Source of the DNA: Closterium sp. Naga37s-1 | Lineage: Eukaryota > Streptophyta > Zygnematophyceae > Desmidiales > Closteriaceae | DNA: 64,000 nt | Reading direction: 5' to 3' | NCBI GenBank assembly: GCA_947471745.1 | Contig: CANJKZ010000820.1 | Coordinates: forward strand, 1,587,501 to 1,651,500 | Shown: positions 1-22,689 of the stretch, one piece after another | Layout of the letters: each line of letters begins with the position of its first letter | Numbering within the stretch: the stretch's first letter is position 1 | The notes under the pieces: generated by a model | Told to the model about the DNA's origin: nothing | What the model saw: only the letters and a program-made list of their open reading frames with translations | Databases searched by the model: none | Made by a program: the position numbers and the translations under genes

Positions 1-3000
1 TTCGACCTTCAAGCAGTCAAGTAACATCCACACAGGCGCACCCCACAAGTCAGCCGCAGTCCTCAACATCATCAACGCAACCTGCACAAGGAGCAAGAAA
101 CATTGTCAGTTGCATGGCAAGACTGTCAGACTCCTGCATCACTGAATCACCGCCACATTACTCACTGGAAGAGCAATTCGACAACAGCACTCCTCGCCGC
201 GAATCACTTCAACCGAGCCCAACGTACGCAGCCATCGCCCAAAGCGAACCATCTGGGAAGGATACCTGGTTCTTGGACAGTTGCTGCAGGCAGCATATGT
301 GCTCCTTGAGTCGCTTCGTTCAACGGGAATACCAACTTCAACGGGAAGTCGTGATCACCGTCGCCAACAACCAGAATCTGCGCACACGACAACAAGGCGT
401 GGTTCAACTTCAGTCACGGGAAACAAACGTTATACTACAGATGTCGAAGGTTTTAATAGCAGAAGGACTCGGCTACAAATTACTGAGCGTCAGTCAGCTG
501 ATGGCGAAAGGCATCCATCTCGAAGCAGACAGCACCACTCAGGAGTTCAAGTTGTACCACGGGAGAGGCGGGCTTTACATCGGGAAGGCGGTCCTGAAAA
601 ATAACGTCTTCATTCTCGAATTCGTTCTAGATTTAGGCACCGCTGACAGCGATGAAATCGTCACCTTCACCTCCTGGACGCACCCACCGGATCTTGATCC
701 TAACTTCAGCTCCGAAGGCTTTTGGTATTCACACACTATTCCTCAGGCAGAACGAACAAGAGCATTAGCAACGATTCAACACTCGGCAGCAGCAGAGACA
801 ACATCGGCAGCAGCAGAGACAACACCGGCAGTAGCAGAGACAACATCGGCAGCAGCAGAGACAACACCGGCAGCAGCAGAGACAACATTGGCAGCAACAG
901 AGACAACATCAGCAGCAGCAGAGACAACATCGGCACCAATCGCGGGTCCTTCAACTGCACCAGCCCCAATCGACGACAACACTCCACCGACTCCTGCGCA
1001 GCAACTGAATCCAACACCACGAGAAGTACATCGAAGCGCAAACTTCACCGCAAGCCTCTACTCCAACTCCGACTTGTACCGTCGCTCACCCGGACATTGA
1101 GCTGGCGAAGATATCTGGCATGCACGAATGGGACATCCAAGCAACACGGTGTTAAATAACACAATCAGAGCAGGCGTGCTCGACAAAGACTCACTACTTC
1201 TAGCCGACGGCAGCGAACTTCGACGAGCTCGGGGAACGTGCTTTACCTGCCCTGAAGCCGACTTACCACATCGGCCGTTTGTATCTCATCACAGCCCTAG
1301 TGCTCCAACTTACGCGCCTCTGGAGAAAGTGTACAGCGACATCCTGTACAATCGCGAACCTGGACAAGGAGCATACAGCTACACCATCACGTTCATCGAC
1401 GCCGCCACTCGCTATGTCTGGCATCTCAACCTTCCAAGCCGCGACATGGCCTTCGAAGCCTTCGTTACCTGGCTCCCAGTAGCAGAACGGGAATCGGGAG
1501 TTAATCTAAAGAGCTTCCAGTCTGACGGGGGAGGAGAATACACCTCACAGAGGTTCAAGCAGTACTTGGCAGAGAGAGGAATCAAGCGGCTCATCTCTCT
1601 TCCCTACGCCCACCAACAGCAAGGCGTAGCAGAAAGGATGAAGAGGACTCTCCAGAATACCATGCGCAAGCTGCTACGTGGCATGCGGCTACCCAACCAC
1701 CAATGGCCCGAAGCAATGGGCTACGCTGTCATGCTGCACAACCTGCTCTCGTCATCATCGCTCGCGAACAACGCATCACCGCACCTGATGTGGACAGGAA
1801 AACAGGGCAGCACAAAAATGATAAGAGTTTTCGGCTGCATGGTACAGTACCGACCCCCAGCTGCACGAGCCGGCCAATTCTTCCAACGCGCACAGTGGGG
1901 TCTACCCCTGGGCATTGCAAAGAATTACAACGCGTGGAAGATTTTCGACGTCCACTCAAAGGAAACAGTAGCAGCACGTGATGTCATTTTCTACGAGCGA
2001 CTCACACTTCCGACGTACCTTGCCAACCTGGAAGAAGACCGGGACCCCACAGGTGGTTTTCATGGTGACCGAGCCTTCGCCTCGGCAGCAGACGAAGCTG
2101 ACTGGGACGAGCAGAACGTGGATGAAGCCTCGGAGGAAGCCGGACCTCTCCCTTACTGCTCCGTCGACGTCCCAATGGATGACGAAAATCCTCACGAAAG
2201 CGTCAACGCCGAAGTATATTACCACTTCGCCGACAACGGTTACGTTACACCCGCAAGAGTCAACACCAACGAAGCAGAACGCATAGGGCCCAATTTCATA
2301 CCTGACCCAGAAGCGGGCGACAAAGCGGCTTATCCCGAGGACACGACACTTCCCCGCTACACACAGAGTGGCCTCCAGATACTCGGCCTCGTCACCGCGG
2401 TCCATGGCACAGCGATTCCTAAGGTGCCTGCTACAGTTCAGCAGGCTCTGGGGGGGGAGCATAAGGAAAAATGGCGCGAAGCCATGGACAGGGAGCTGAA
2501 AGCGCTGGAAGAACGGAACACCTGGAAAGTCGTTCCCATCGGCGTGGCACGCAACAAAACGGTACTCACCGGAAATGGGTCTTCCGTGTAAAAACAAAGG
2601 TAGACGGCACCATTGACAAGTTTAAGGCGCGCTGGGTCGTGCGCGGTTTCGACGAAGAGCACGAGCGCGATTTCACCGAGACGTTCGCCCCGGTCAGCCG
2701 ACACACTTCGCTTCGAATTCTCCTCGCGATCGCCGCCATGAAGAAGAAGAAGCTGCAGCAAATCGACGTCGCTAATGCATTTCTCTACGCACCTGTTGAC
2801 GCCGAAATCTTCGTCGAATTGCCACACGGCTCCAACGGAGAGCCCAACCAAGTCTGTCAGCTGCTAAAGTCCCTGTACGGCATTAAGCATGCTCCGAGAC
2901 TGTGGCAGCAGTATCTACACGCTCGACTCATCCGCATCGGATTCCTCCAGCTACCACACGACCAAGGCATGTACCGGTTCACAAAGGGCACCAACTACAT

Positions 3001-4181
3001 CTTGCTTATCGTCTACGTGGACGATCTCCTCTACATTGGCTCGACTGACGACATTACGACCTGGTTCAAAGGGGAACTGCAGCAGGACCTCACGCTCACG
3101 GTTTCATCTACCGTAACGCAATACCTCGGGCTCAATATTCGGGAGGAAGAAAACGCAATCTACCTCAGTGCCGCGAAATACGCCGACACCATCGCCAAAC
3201 GCTTCGGACTCACCCCGACCGCCATCTCCACGCCATATCTCTTCACCGTCGGAAATCACAAGGAAGGTTCCGCTCTACTCAAACCCGCTGGCATACACGA
3301 CTACCAACGAAAACTAGGATGTCTGCTCTTCGCAGCCGTCACCTGCCGACCGGATCTCTCGTACTCCGCAAGCCAACTCGCTACCTACCTCAAGAAACCT
3401 GGAGCTCGACCGCGCACTACACTACCTCGTCAGCACCCCGACGATCGGACTAACTTACTACAAGACCGGAACTACGGCGCCTAAACTAATCGGCTACGTC
3501 GACGCTGATCACGCCGGTGACTCTGACAACAGGCGCTCGCGCACCGGCTATATCTACCGACTCGACCCTATCGGGCTCATCTCATGGCAATCGCGCAAGC
3601 AGGAGCTAATTGCTCTCTCCTCAGATGATGCAGAATATATTGCATTCTGCTCAGCCACCAAGAAAGGAATTTACCTTCGCGAACTGCTGGAAGAAGCGAA
3701 GCTGGCCCAGTTACCCAGCTTCTCTCTATTTTGCGACAACCAGTCTGTAATCCGCATAGCCAACAAGAATGGATTTGCGAACAGAACGAAGCATATTGCT
3801 CTGCGATATTTCTTCGTGAAGGACGAGATCGAGAAGGGGAGACTCGAGCTGTCTTACTGCCCCACGTCTGAGATGGCAGCTGATTACTTGACCAAGAAGC
3901 TCGGAAAGCAGAAGTTCGAATACTGCATGCTGCTGACTGGACAGAGCCACGTCACTAGCAGCGACACTCCAGAAGCGAAGGGGAGTGTTGGAAACAAGTA
4001 ATTTGAACGCTCCTGTTGTGTGTCGAAACACTAAGTCGTAAACGAGGCGAAGCACAGCGAAGCATCGACGAGTCAACACTTGGAAGTTGAGAAGTGAAGA
4101 AACCGCTGGAGGTTACGCGAAAGTCAAAGGTCAGCGACCTTTCACCTGACAAGTACAGCGCGACAGCAAGGACAAACAACT

Positions 4182-4397
4182 TGTTAAATATACTAAGTAG
4201 TCGGGCCTAGGCTTAGTAGCCTAGGCCACAGGAAGACTAGAACGAGGCGCCAAGTACGAGCGAGAGTTGTGTGCACGAACAGAAATGAGGAAGGGATGAT
4301 TGGACTAGCAAGCAGCAGGATACAAATAGCAAACCCTAAGGGGCTGTACTCACTATTGAGTACCCCACTGCAGGCTACACAAACAACATATTCTGAC
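4182..4397 (-). repeat. LTR of nested element, left (3') copy
   Basis: About 216 bp, nearly identical to 5678-5894. It lies next to the target-site copy CAACT at 4177-4181. Confidence 0.87.
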
Positions 4398-5199
4398 ACA
4401 CCCCCATAGGCAAAGTGGGGTATAATCAGTACAGCATGAAGTCATAAAATAGTTCACAAGCCAAAGTAAAGCTAGGGGTAGTCACAGAGGGCATCTGAGG
4501 AGGAGGAGGGACTGTGAGAGGAGAGGAGATGGGAGGCGACAGCGGAAGCTGCAGACACACAGGAGCTGCTGGCTCAGTGGCTACCGAAGCAATGGCCCGG
4601 ACTACAGGAGTAACTGGCTCCGCGGAGATTGTAGCCTCCTGACTGGAGCAACTGACCCACAGGCAACTGGCGACTACCGGAGATTGTAGCCTCCGGACTA
4701 CTAGTGCTGCTGGCGACACGAATGCGACCTCCGCTCAACCTCCGCCAACTGCCCCACGCCCCTATCACACACCCCCTGCTGAACCCCTAGCTCCACTGCC
4801 ACGTCACCCCCCAGGGCCACTCCCCTCGGCTCCCACACCTCCACCCCCCCCAGCAGCAGCTGCAGCAGTGGGAGACGAAAAAGGAGGAGGGGAAAGGGAA
4901 GGGGAGTACCCACACCTCGCACCCCCATGCTCGCCACCCCACACCCCCACCACCGTGGAACGCACGGCGGAATGGGAGCAATGGGCAGCACGGGGGGGAT
5001 GGGACGGGCTGCAGGGACGGGCCGCGGGCTGCTGCAGGGGTGGCTCGCGCGGATCCTGGGGCGGCTGCTGCACGTACTGGCTGCTCCAGGGGCGGCTGCT
5101 GCAGGTGCGGGCTGCTCCAGGGGCGGCCGCTGCAGGTGAAAGGTAGGAGGGAGGGAGGGGGGGAGGAGCGCGGCCCCCAGGGCGCCCCGACGGGCGACG

Positions 5200-5500
5200 A
5201 GAAAGGGAGCCGCGCGGGCCCCCGAGAGCGCCTCGACGGGCGACGGGAGGGGAAGCCACGCAGGCCCCCGAGAGCGCCTCGACGGGCGACGGGAGGGGAC
5301 CGCGCGCTGGCCCCCGTGGTCGCCACGACGGGCGACGGGAGGGGAGGCCGCGCGGGTCCCCGAGAGCGCCTCGACGGGCGACGGAAGGGGACCGCGCGTG
5401 GGCCCCCGTGGTCGCCACGACGGGCGACGGGAGGGGAGGCCGCGCGGGCCCCCGAGAGCGCCTCGAGGGGCGACGGGAGGGGACCGCGCATGCCCCCCAA
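5200..5500 (-). repeat. GC-rich tandem repeats inside the nested LTR element
   Basis: Alternating blocks sharing CTCGACGGGCGACGGGAGGG and GTGGTCGCCACGACGGGCGA, roughly 45-50 bp each, about six blocks. The blocks are stop-free in several frames and so give spurious Arg/Pro-rich frames. No protein is indicated. Confidence 0.7.
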
Positions 5501-5667
5501 GGGCACCACGACGGGCGCCACGGAAGGGTAAACCGCCACGCGCCCCGAGCGCGCGGCGGGCAGAAACCCTAATTTCGGCGCCGCGCACCACGGGGCGCGC
5601 GGCGGACAGTGCGGCAGCGGAAGCAGGTGTTGGGCCCATACACAGGAAGGCGGCAGACATGCCGCCC

Positions 5668-5677
5668 TCTGATACCA
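5668..5677 (-). promoter_or_regulatory. Primer-binding site (initiator Met-tRNA type)
   Basis: The minus strand reads TGGTATCAGA immediately inside the 5' LTR, the standard plant retrotransposon primer site. It fixes the element's orientation as minus. Confidence 0.85.
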
Positions 5678-5894
5678 TGATAAATATACTAAGTAGTCGG
5701 GCCTAGGCTTAGTAGCCTAGGCCACAGGAAGACTAGAACGAGGCGCCAAGTACGAGCGAGAGTTGTGTGCACGAACAGAAATGAGGAAGGGATGATTGGA
5801 CTAGCATGCAGCAGGATGCAAATAGCAAACCCTAAGGGGCTGTACTCACTAGTGAGTACCCCACTGCAGGCTACACAAACAACATATTCTGACA
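5678..5894 (-). repeat. LTR of nested element, right (5') copy
   Basis: About 217 bp. It is followed outward by the target-site copy CAACT (5895-5899) and inward by the primer-binding site. Confidence 0.87.
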
Positions 5895-5971
5895 CAACTG
5901 ACTTGCTATTGAGCAGTTGCCCGAGTCGTCACTGTATCGAACCGCAACAGCAACAGAAAAACCGGGATTTA

Positions 5972-6564
5972 CCGTAAGCCCCCGGATAGAAGCGCAGGCC
6001 TCGGATAAGCGCCGGCGCTTATAAAAGGATGAGGGCGCTTATATCCGGTCCTCGATTATAAGCGCACCCCTGAAGGCTTACGGATTATAAGCGCCACCCT
6101 CTGTAATATTTTTTATATTTTTACTGAAAACGCTGAAACGAAACACAATATTGCATCCCCACATTCAGAATTTCGAAACCCTTGCCCCTCGCGCGACTCA
6201 ATGCCTTCGCGTCTAGTCAGAATAAGCTGTCATGGGGTCAATCTGACTCATTCTGACTGTGTGTGTTGGCAGGGAGTCAATCTGACTCATTCTGACTGTG
6301 TGTGTTGGCAGGGAATCAGCCACTGCCAATTCACGCGAAATTTCAATGCCCTCTACAATATCGTTTTGCCCCAATGCCCTCTACAATATCGATTCGATTC
6401 AAATCGCAAGGACGAGATGAACACTTTAGCGTAAAAAAAACTAGATTTCATATATGTCATTATATAAGCCCCGGCGCTTATAAAAATCCTCAAATATAAG
6501 CGCACCCCCTAAAAAACAGTGTTTTTTTATACCCCCAGGGGCGCTTCTATCCGGGGGCTGACGG
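5972..6564. mobile_element. MITE with 24-bp terminal inverted repeats, TA target site
   Basis: The left end CCGTAAGCCCCCGGATAGAA continues as GCGC. The right end is its inverted complement with one mismatch in 24. Both ends abut TA, the target duplication of Tc1/mariner-type elements. The 593-bp interior has no ORF of note. It holds subterminal GCGCCGGCGCTTATAA-like motifs and a roughly 35-bp tandem duplication at about 6236-6312. It sits in the remainder of the Copia LTR, so it is a third layer of insertion. Confidence 0.75.
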
Positions 6565-7130
6565 TAGTTGCATCTTTTCATATTCCTTGTACTCTTATAA
6601 AAGCCTTGTATCTCTTTGATTAATCAATCTACTTTGCCCTCACATGCCAGCGCAAGGTGGTTCAAGACTTATCATTATACGCTTCCGCATCTACAACAAG
6701 TCCTACCCAGAGTTTAGCCTTGCAAAGATCCTAAGGGCTTCTTCCCAGCCCAACACTTGACTTGTCTTGTGTTGTGATCTATCTATATATAACTGCATGC
6801 TTGATCTTGCTAGGTTGTGATCACTCTACTGCTTGTGCTTTTATAACTCTGCATGTGAACTGGCCTTGTGGCCGATTGCTTGTGTGACTGCGTGGTGATC
6901 TTGAGATCTACCCTGAGCTTTGTTTTGCTTTGTTCTCTTGCTTGACTGGTCTTGTGACTGTTGGTTGTTCTTACTATCCCCCAGTTTGCCTATGAAGGTG
7001 TGTCAAACCGTATTTCTATCTTTGTAGGCTGTATTGGGGTAGCTTACATAGAGTACAACCCTTTTTGGGTTTCCCTACTTGTACTTCTCATGCTGCCTAA
7101 TCTCATCATTCCTGCGTTAGTATTCTAACA

Positions 7131-7805
7131 GGCGCTGCCTCGCACGCGCCCTTTGAGCTGCCACGCGCGCCGCTGCTGCCTGGCGCCGCTGCTGCCTGGC
7201 GCCGTCACTACTCGCAAGCCGCCGCTGCCCGCGAGCCATCCCTGCCCCGTGCGCCGCTGCTACCAGGTGCCGCCGCTGCCGATTTATTCATGATTTTAAA
7301 TACATTTATACATGCGCTTATAATAAATCAGGGTTTTACAGTGGGTGCTCTTATAATTGAGGATCAGCCAGCACTGCTCCAGCTATAAGCGCATCCGCTT
7401 AACATAGGCCTGCACTTATATCCGGGGGCATATGGTATATCGGGGCGATTGCAATACTATCACAAGCATACATAACAAGCACATGCCATATGAAAGGCAC
7501 ACACACAGTTCAGGAACAACACATGAATGCACTCCCAATTGCTACTTATTGATTCTCCATGCAGCAGTGTCGATCCTACATCTACACGCCCTACCATACA
7601 TTTCTCCACCATGGCACACACCATGCACGGACGAGGCGAGGACGAGACGAGATACGAGACGGGCATGAGGCGAGGAGCGAGGCTAGGATAAGATGTAGAC
7701 ACCAGGCAAGCACTTTCATATTTCATGCCTCCACAGGACGAGGCGAGGATGAGGCAAGGATAGGGCGAAGATTAGGAGTAGAGTTTAGACACCAGGCAAG
7801 GAGGT
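7131..7805. other. Non-coding stretch: MITE remnant end and copies of the next gene's 3' end
   Basis: 7131-7290 is GC-rich simple sequence built on CGCCGCTGCTGCC. Around 7300-7436 a sequence ending CACTTATATCCGGGGGCATA resembles the right end of the MITE at 5972-6564 but has no matching left end. About 7620-7800 holds diverged copies of the terminal coding sequence of the WAV3-like gene (GGACGAGGCGAGGA motif, and 'tagacaccaggcaag' twice). I see no gene. Confidence 0.55.
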
Positions 7806-19613
<11,808 letters not shown>

Positions 19614-22600
19614 GGTTGGTGCTGGCGAAAAACGGAGACTATTGGTACTACTACCTTGTTCTGGTAGCTGTAACGATAAGAGGGATAACTGGTAATATTA
19701 TGAGGCTGTGCTTTGCCACCACACGTTGCACTATTAGCGTGAATCAAGCAAAACTCGCGTTGGAGAGCAGAACGAGGCCGTTGAGTCAGTTAGTCAATCT
19801 ACGGGAGCTTAATCTCCGGCGCTGCAGCCGTCAGATGATTATCCAGACATCAGCGCATAAGTGTCTGCGTCTTTCAGGGCCATCGCGGCCATCGTTTGCG
19901 AATTCAGATTCATGCAATTCTCTCAGGTATTGTCAATTTTGAGCTAATAAGTACTAGCACCTGACTGAGAGCTCCACAGAGAATCAAGCTCTGAGGGGAA
20001 ACTTCATGAGAGAAACGCAGCTCAACGAGCAAGTCTTGTTCTAGTAGTAGTACCGCCACTGGCAGGGAAAAGCACCTGAATCGGCGGGAAAAAAAGGAGG
20101 CAGCGGCAGCGGCTCAGTGTGTCACACTGGCCATTAAAACACGGATCACAGCCAGTGCTATGAACCACAGAACCAAAGCAGTTCTTAGGCCAACGAGCGC
20201 GGCAACTCAGGCTTCAAATTAACCGCCGCTGAGGTACCCTAGTGGCGGACTCTGCTAGTGGAAGTAGATAGAAATAACCGCCGATGCCATAAACTCTGCA
20301 CTGATAGGCGGTGGTAATTTTGAGCGTCATTGTCCATACTAGTCGACATCATCCGAATCTGGAAGGCCTGCTAGTAGTGAATCCGTTTAAAAAAATCAGC
20401 CTCTAGCTGGCGATCGTGTCGAGATCATGTTAGATTCTAGACGTGAGACGGTAGTGACTAATACCGCGCTGCAGCAGTGCAAACGCATTCTGGAGCGTGC
20501 GATTGTGGTGCAGTAGTAATCTTCTGAATCATATGCATGAGGGATGCCCTGCTACTTCTCCTGCTCCTGCTCCCCCTGGTGCTGCTGCTGCTGTTGCTGC
20601 AGTCTGCCGCTGCTACTGCCGTTGCTCTCGACTCGAACAGTCGTCGCTCTCGCGCTGTGACTGTAACCTCGTGGAATTGGAACGATTTCCGTCGAAGCCG
20701 CTCCGGAATCTTTTTACAAACTGCTGCTGCTTCTACTACTTGTGGTCTGTTTTGAAGCGGAACCGACGGCGGGGATGGGAGCAGCCGAAGCATCATCAAC
20801 ATCACGCGACGACGCACCGCGTGGCACAGGGCGGTCTGCACGGTCGGGCGGTCTGGACGGTCGGGCGGTTGCGGCAGCGTGCGAGTTATGCCGCCTCCTA
20901 CTAACGCCAGCAGCAACAGCAGCAGAGGCCGTTTCTGTAACCGCACCGGAACCATCATACACGCGCGTCGTACTATTCATGGCGAAATCTACTATTCTGA
21001 TTATTTTTTTGCGACGAGCACAAGATTCGTCGGCAGTTGAATCAGTCCGCAATTGCCGCAAAACTCGCTGTTACTACGAGACAGATGAGGGTTTCAGTTC
21101 AGTTCAGTTCAGTTCAGATCAGCCTCGATGGCTGCTGTTGCAACGGGAGGCGATCTGAGCGATTGAGACGAACGAAAGCTGTTGGTGGGGAGGTTGGGAT
21201 GGGAGGTTGGAGGATGGGGGGCGATGATGAGGGGGAGGAGGCACGTCATGGAGTCAACTTGACTCCTTGAAAGCCTGTAAATGCTCAGTCAGCAGGGTTG
21301 CAACAGCAGCATCAGCGCAGGGAAAGCATGAAGGAGGGAGCCGACGGCGTGTCTCTTCCCCCCACCCCACTTTCCCCAGACCTCCTTTCCCCACCCACCC
21401 ACACAGTGAAAGCCCCCACAGCCGAAAGGCAAGTTCCAACTTCCAAAGCCGCTGAAAGCTTGTCTTCCGCTCAGTAGTGGCAGCGGTCAGGGAGCGGATA
21501 GGACTGTATCGAATCGAGAGACTCGGGTCAGCGTGATGTCAGGGGTCCTCGCAAGGGCTCGCCCGATGCGGTTATGTTTCCCACGCCTCTCAATCTTTTT
21601 TCCGAAGGTCGGACACAGACTAGCATGCCTTGAGTGAAAGATTTAGAATTTCTTCAACCCTAAAAGATGCAAACCACGGCGCAACTAAGCCCGTGCAGCA
21701 GACTCTGCTGTATTCGGAATAAAGTCAAGCCTCCCCCAAATCTTTCAAGCTTCCCGTGTATGGGCGTTTGCAGGGGTGGAAGAAAATTTCCGCCAAGTTG
21801 TAGCAGGCGATCATCTCTTGTTTCAAGCACACTCCCCCAAAGCCCAATGTACTGAAGCTAGCCAAGCCCAATGTATTCGCATAAACAGTGCGGAAGTCCA
21901 GGCGTTTTTCAGTTGTCGTGGGATGAGAGTCACTGAGAAAGCATGACTGTTTTCACCCGATGATGTGTGAATTGAAATGAGAGCGAGCCAAGCCCATGTG
22001 GGAGGTGGTTGTGGTTGGATGGAAGAAGTCTGGGAGTCGAGCAGACGAGGTGACGTTTAGCGGGATGGACAATTCGAGCCAGGCTGACAGGCTGCACATC
22101 GAAGCGCGTCGAGATCGAGGGGCCAATCACTGGGCGGTATAAGCACCACAGCAGCACCTTGGAAACATAGCGTGCGGTTCGGAAACGGTTGAATTTTTCT
22201 CGAGACAGTTGGAGTTCCCCCTCCTAAAAAATGCGATTCTGTCCATCCGTTACGGGTACACCTCCTCGCACAATTAGAGAAGGTACCTACACGGATACAA
22301 AACACACAGCAATAAACAATAACCAGTGGACTTGAATAAACCAGTTTGTCAACAATAACCAGTCTTGTGCACCATCAGGTTTCAAGCCTGCAGAAATATA
22401 TCAACATGAAGGGCATCACTTGAGATGGCTTGCTTCTCAGGAAAGGAACACCTTGGCATGTGCAGTACAAGATGATTAGTTTGCTGTATATAACTCGAAA
22501 TTCCATGTCAACAAAAATCATGCAACGCTCTCCGCTGTAAGTAGGTTCAAAAGGAGCAGCACAAGCGCCATCCTACTAAATGGCTGCAGTTGCAGTTGCT

Positions 22601-22689
22601 GCTAGCGCACGCTGCATTGCATCCTCTGGTCTAGCAGTTCCCTATACACCACACATCCAAATGAATATTTTCTTATAAGAAAACTCTCA
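19614..22689. other. Intergenic region, WAV3-like 5' side to biotin synthase 3' side
   Basis: 3.1 kb with no gene I can support. It should contain the promoter and 5' UTR of the WAV3-like gene near 19.6-20.1 kb. Short frames at 20.45-21.06 kb (minus strand, up to 166 codons) are Ser/Arg/Ala-rich, overlap each other and match nothing I recognise. TCAGT is repeated around 21095-21117. No tRNA-like cloverleaf was noticed. Confidence 0.5.

Larger units (their letters stand above)
4182..5894 (-). mobile_element. Small non-autonomous LTR element nested in the Copia LTR
   Basis: Two direct repeats of about 217 bp bound a 1.28 kb interior. In minus-strand orientation the LTRs start TGTCAGAATATG and end in ...CA. 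A primer-binding site, TGGTATCAGA (initiator Met-tRNA type), sits directly inside the right-hand (5') LTR at 5668-5677. A purine-rich stretch lies inside the left LTR at about 4398-4412. The 5-bp target duplication CAACT is present at 4177-4181 and 5895-5899. The interior has no gag or pol similarity that I recognise, only GC-rich tandem repeats, so it is TRIM/LARD-like. The structure looks whole. The two LTRs differ at only about four positions, so insertion was fairly recent and later than the Copia copy. Confidence 0.85.
1..7130 (+). mobile_element. Ty1/Copia LTR retrotransposon, 3' portion, broken
   Basis: Fossil Copia element cut by the window's left edge. Parts in Copia order: protease-like region (about 260-600), integrase core (about 1320-1800), reverse transcriptase (about 2580-3330) and RNase H (about 3490-3910). 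Integrase before RT is the family hallmark. A purine-rich tract at about 3970-3985 precedes a putative 3' LTR that starts TGTTGGAA at 3986 and, after nested insertions, appears to end TTCTAACA at 7130; these ends are inverted complements with one mismatch. Discounting the insertions the LTR would be about 830 bp. The 5' LTR lies outside the window, so age cannot be measured from LTR divergence. The coding region is interrupted a few times (about three or four) and the element is dead. The right LTR boundary is inferred. Confidence 0.85.

Noticed and set aside
20458-21061. Possible small minus-strand gene, or a plus-strand signal-peptide-like frame with a poly-Leu start
   Set aside because: Overlapping low-complexity frames with no homology I recognise and no splice logic.
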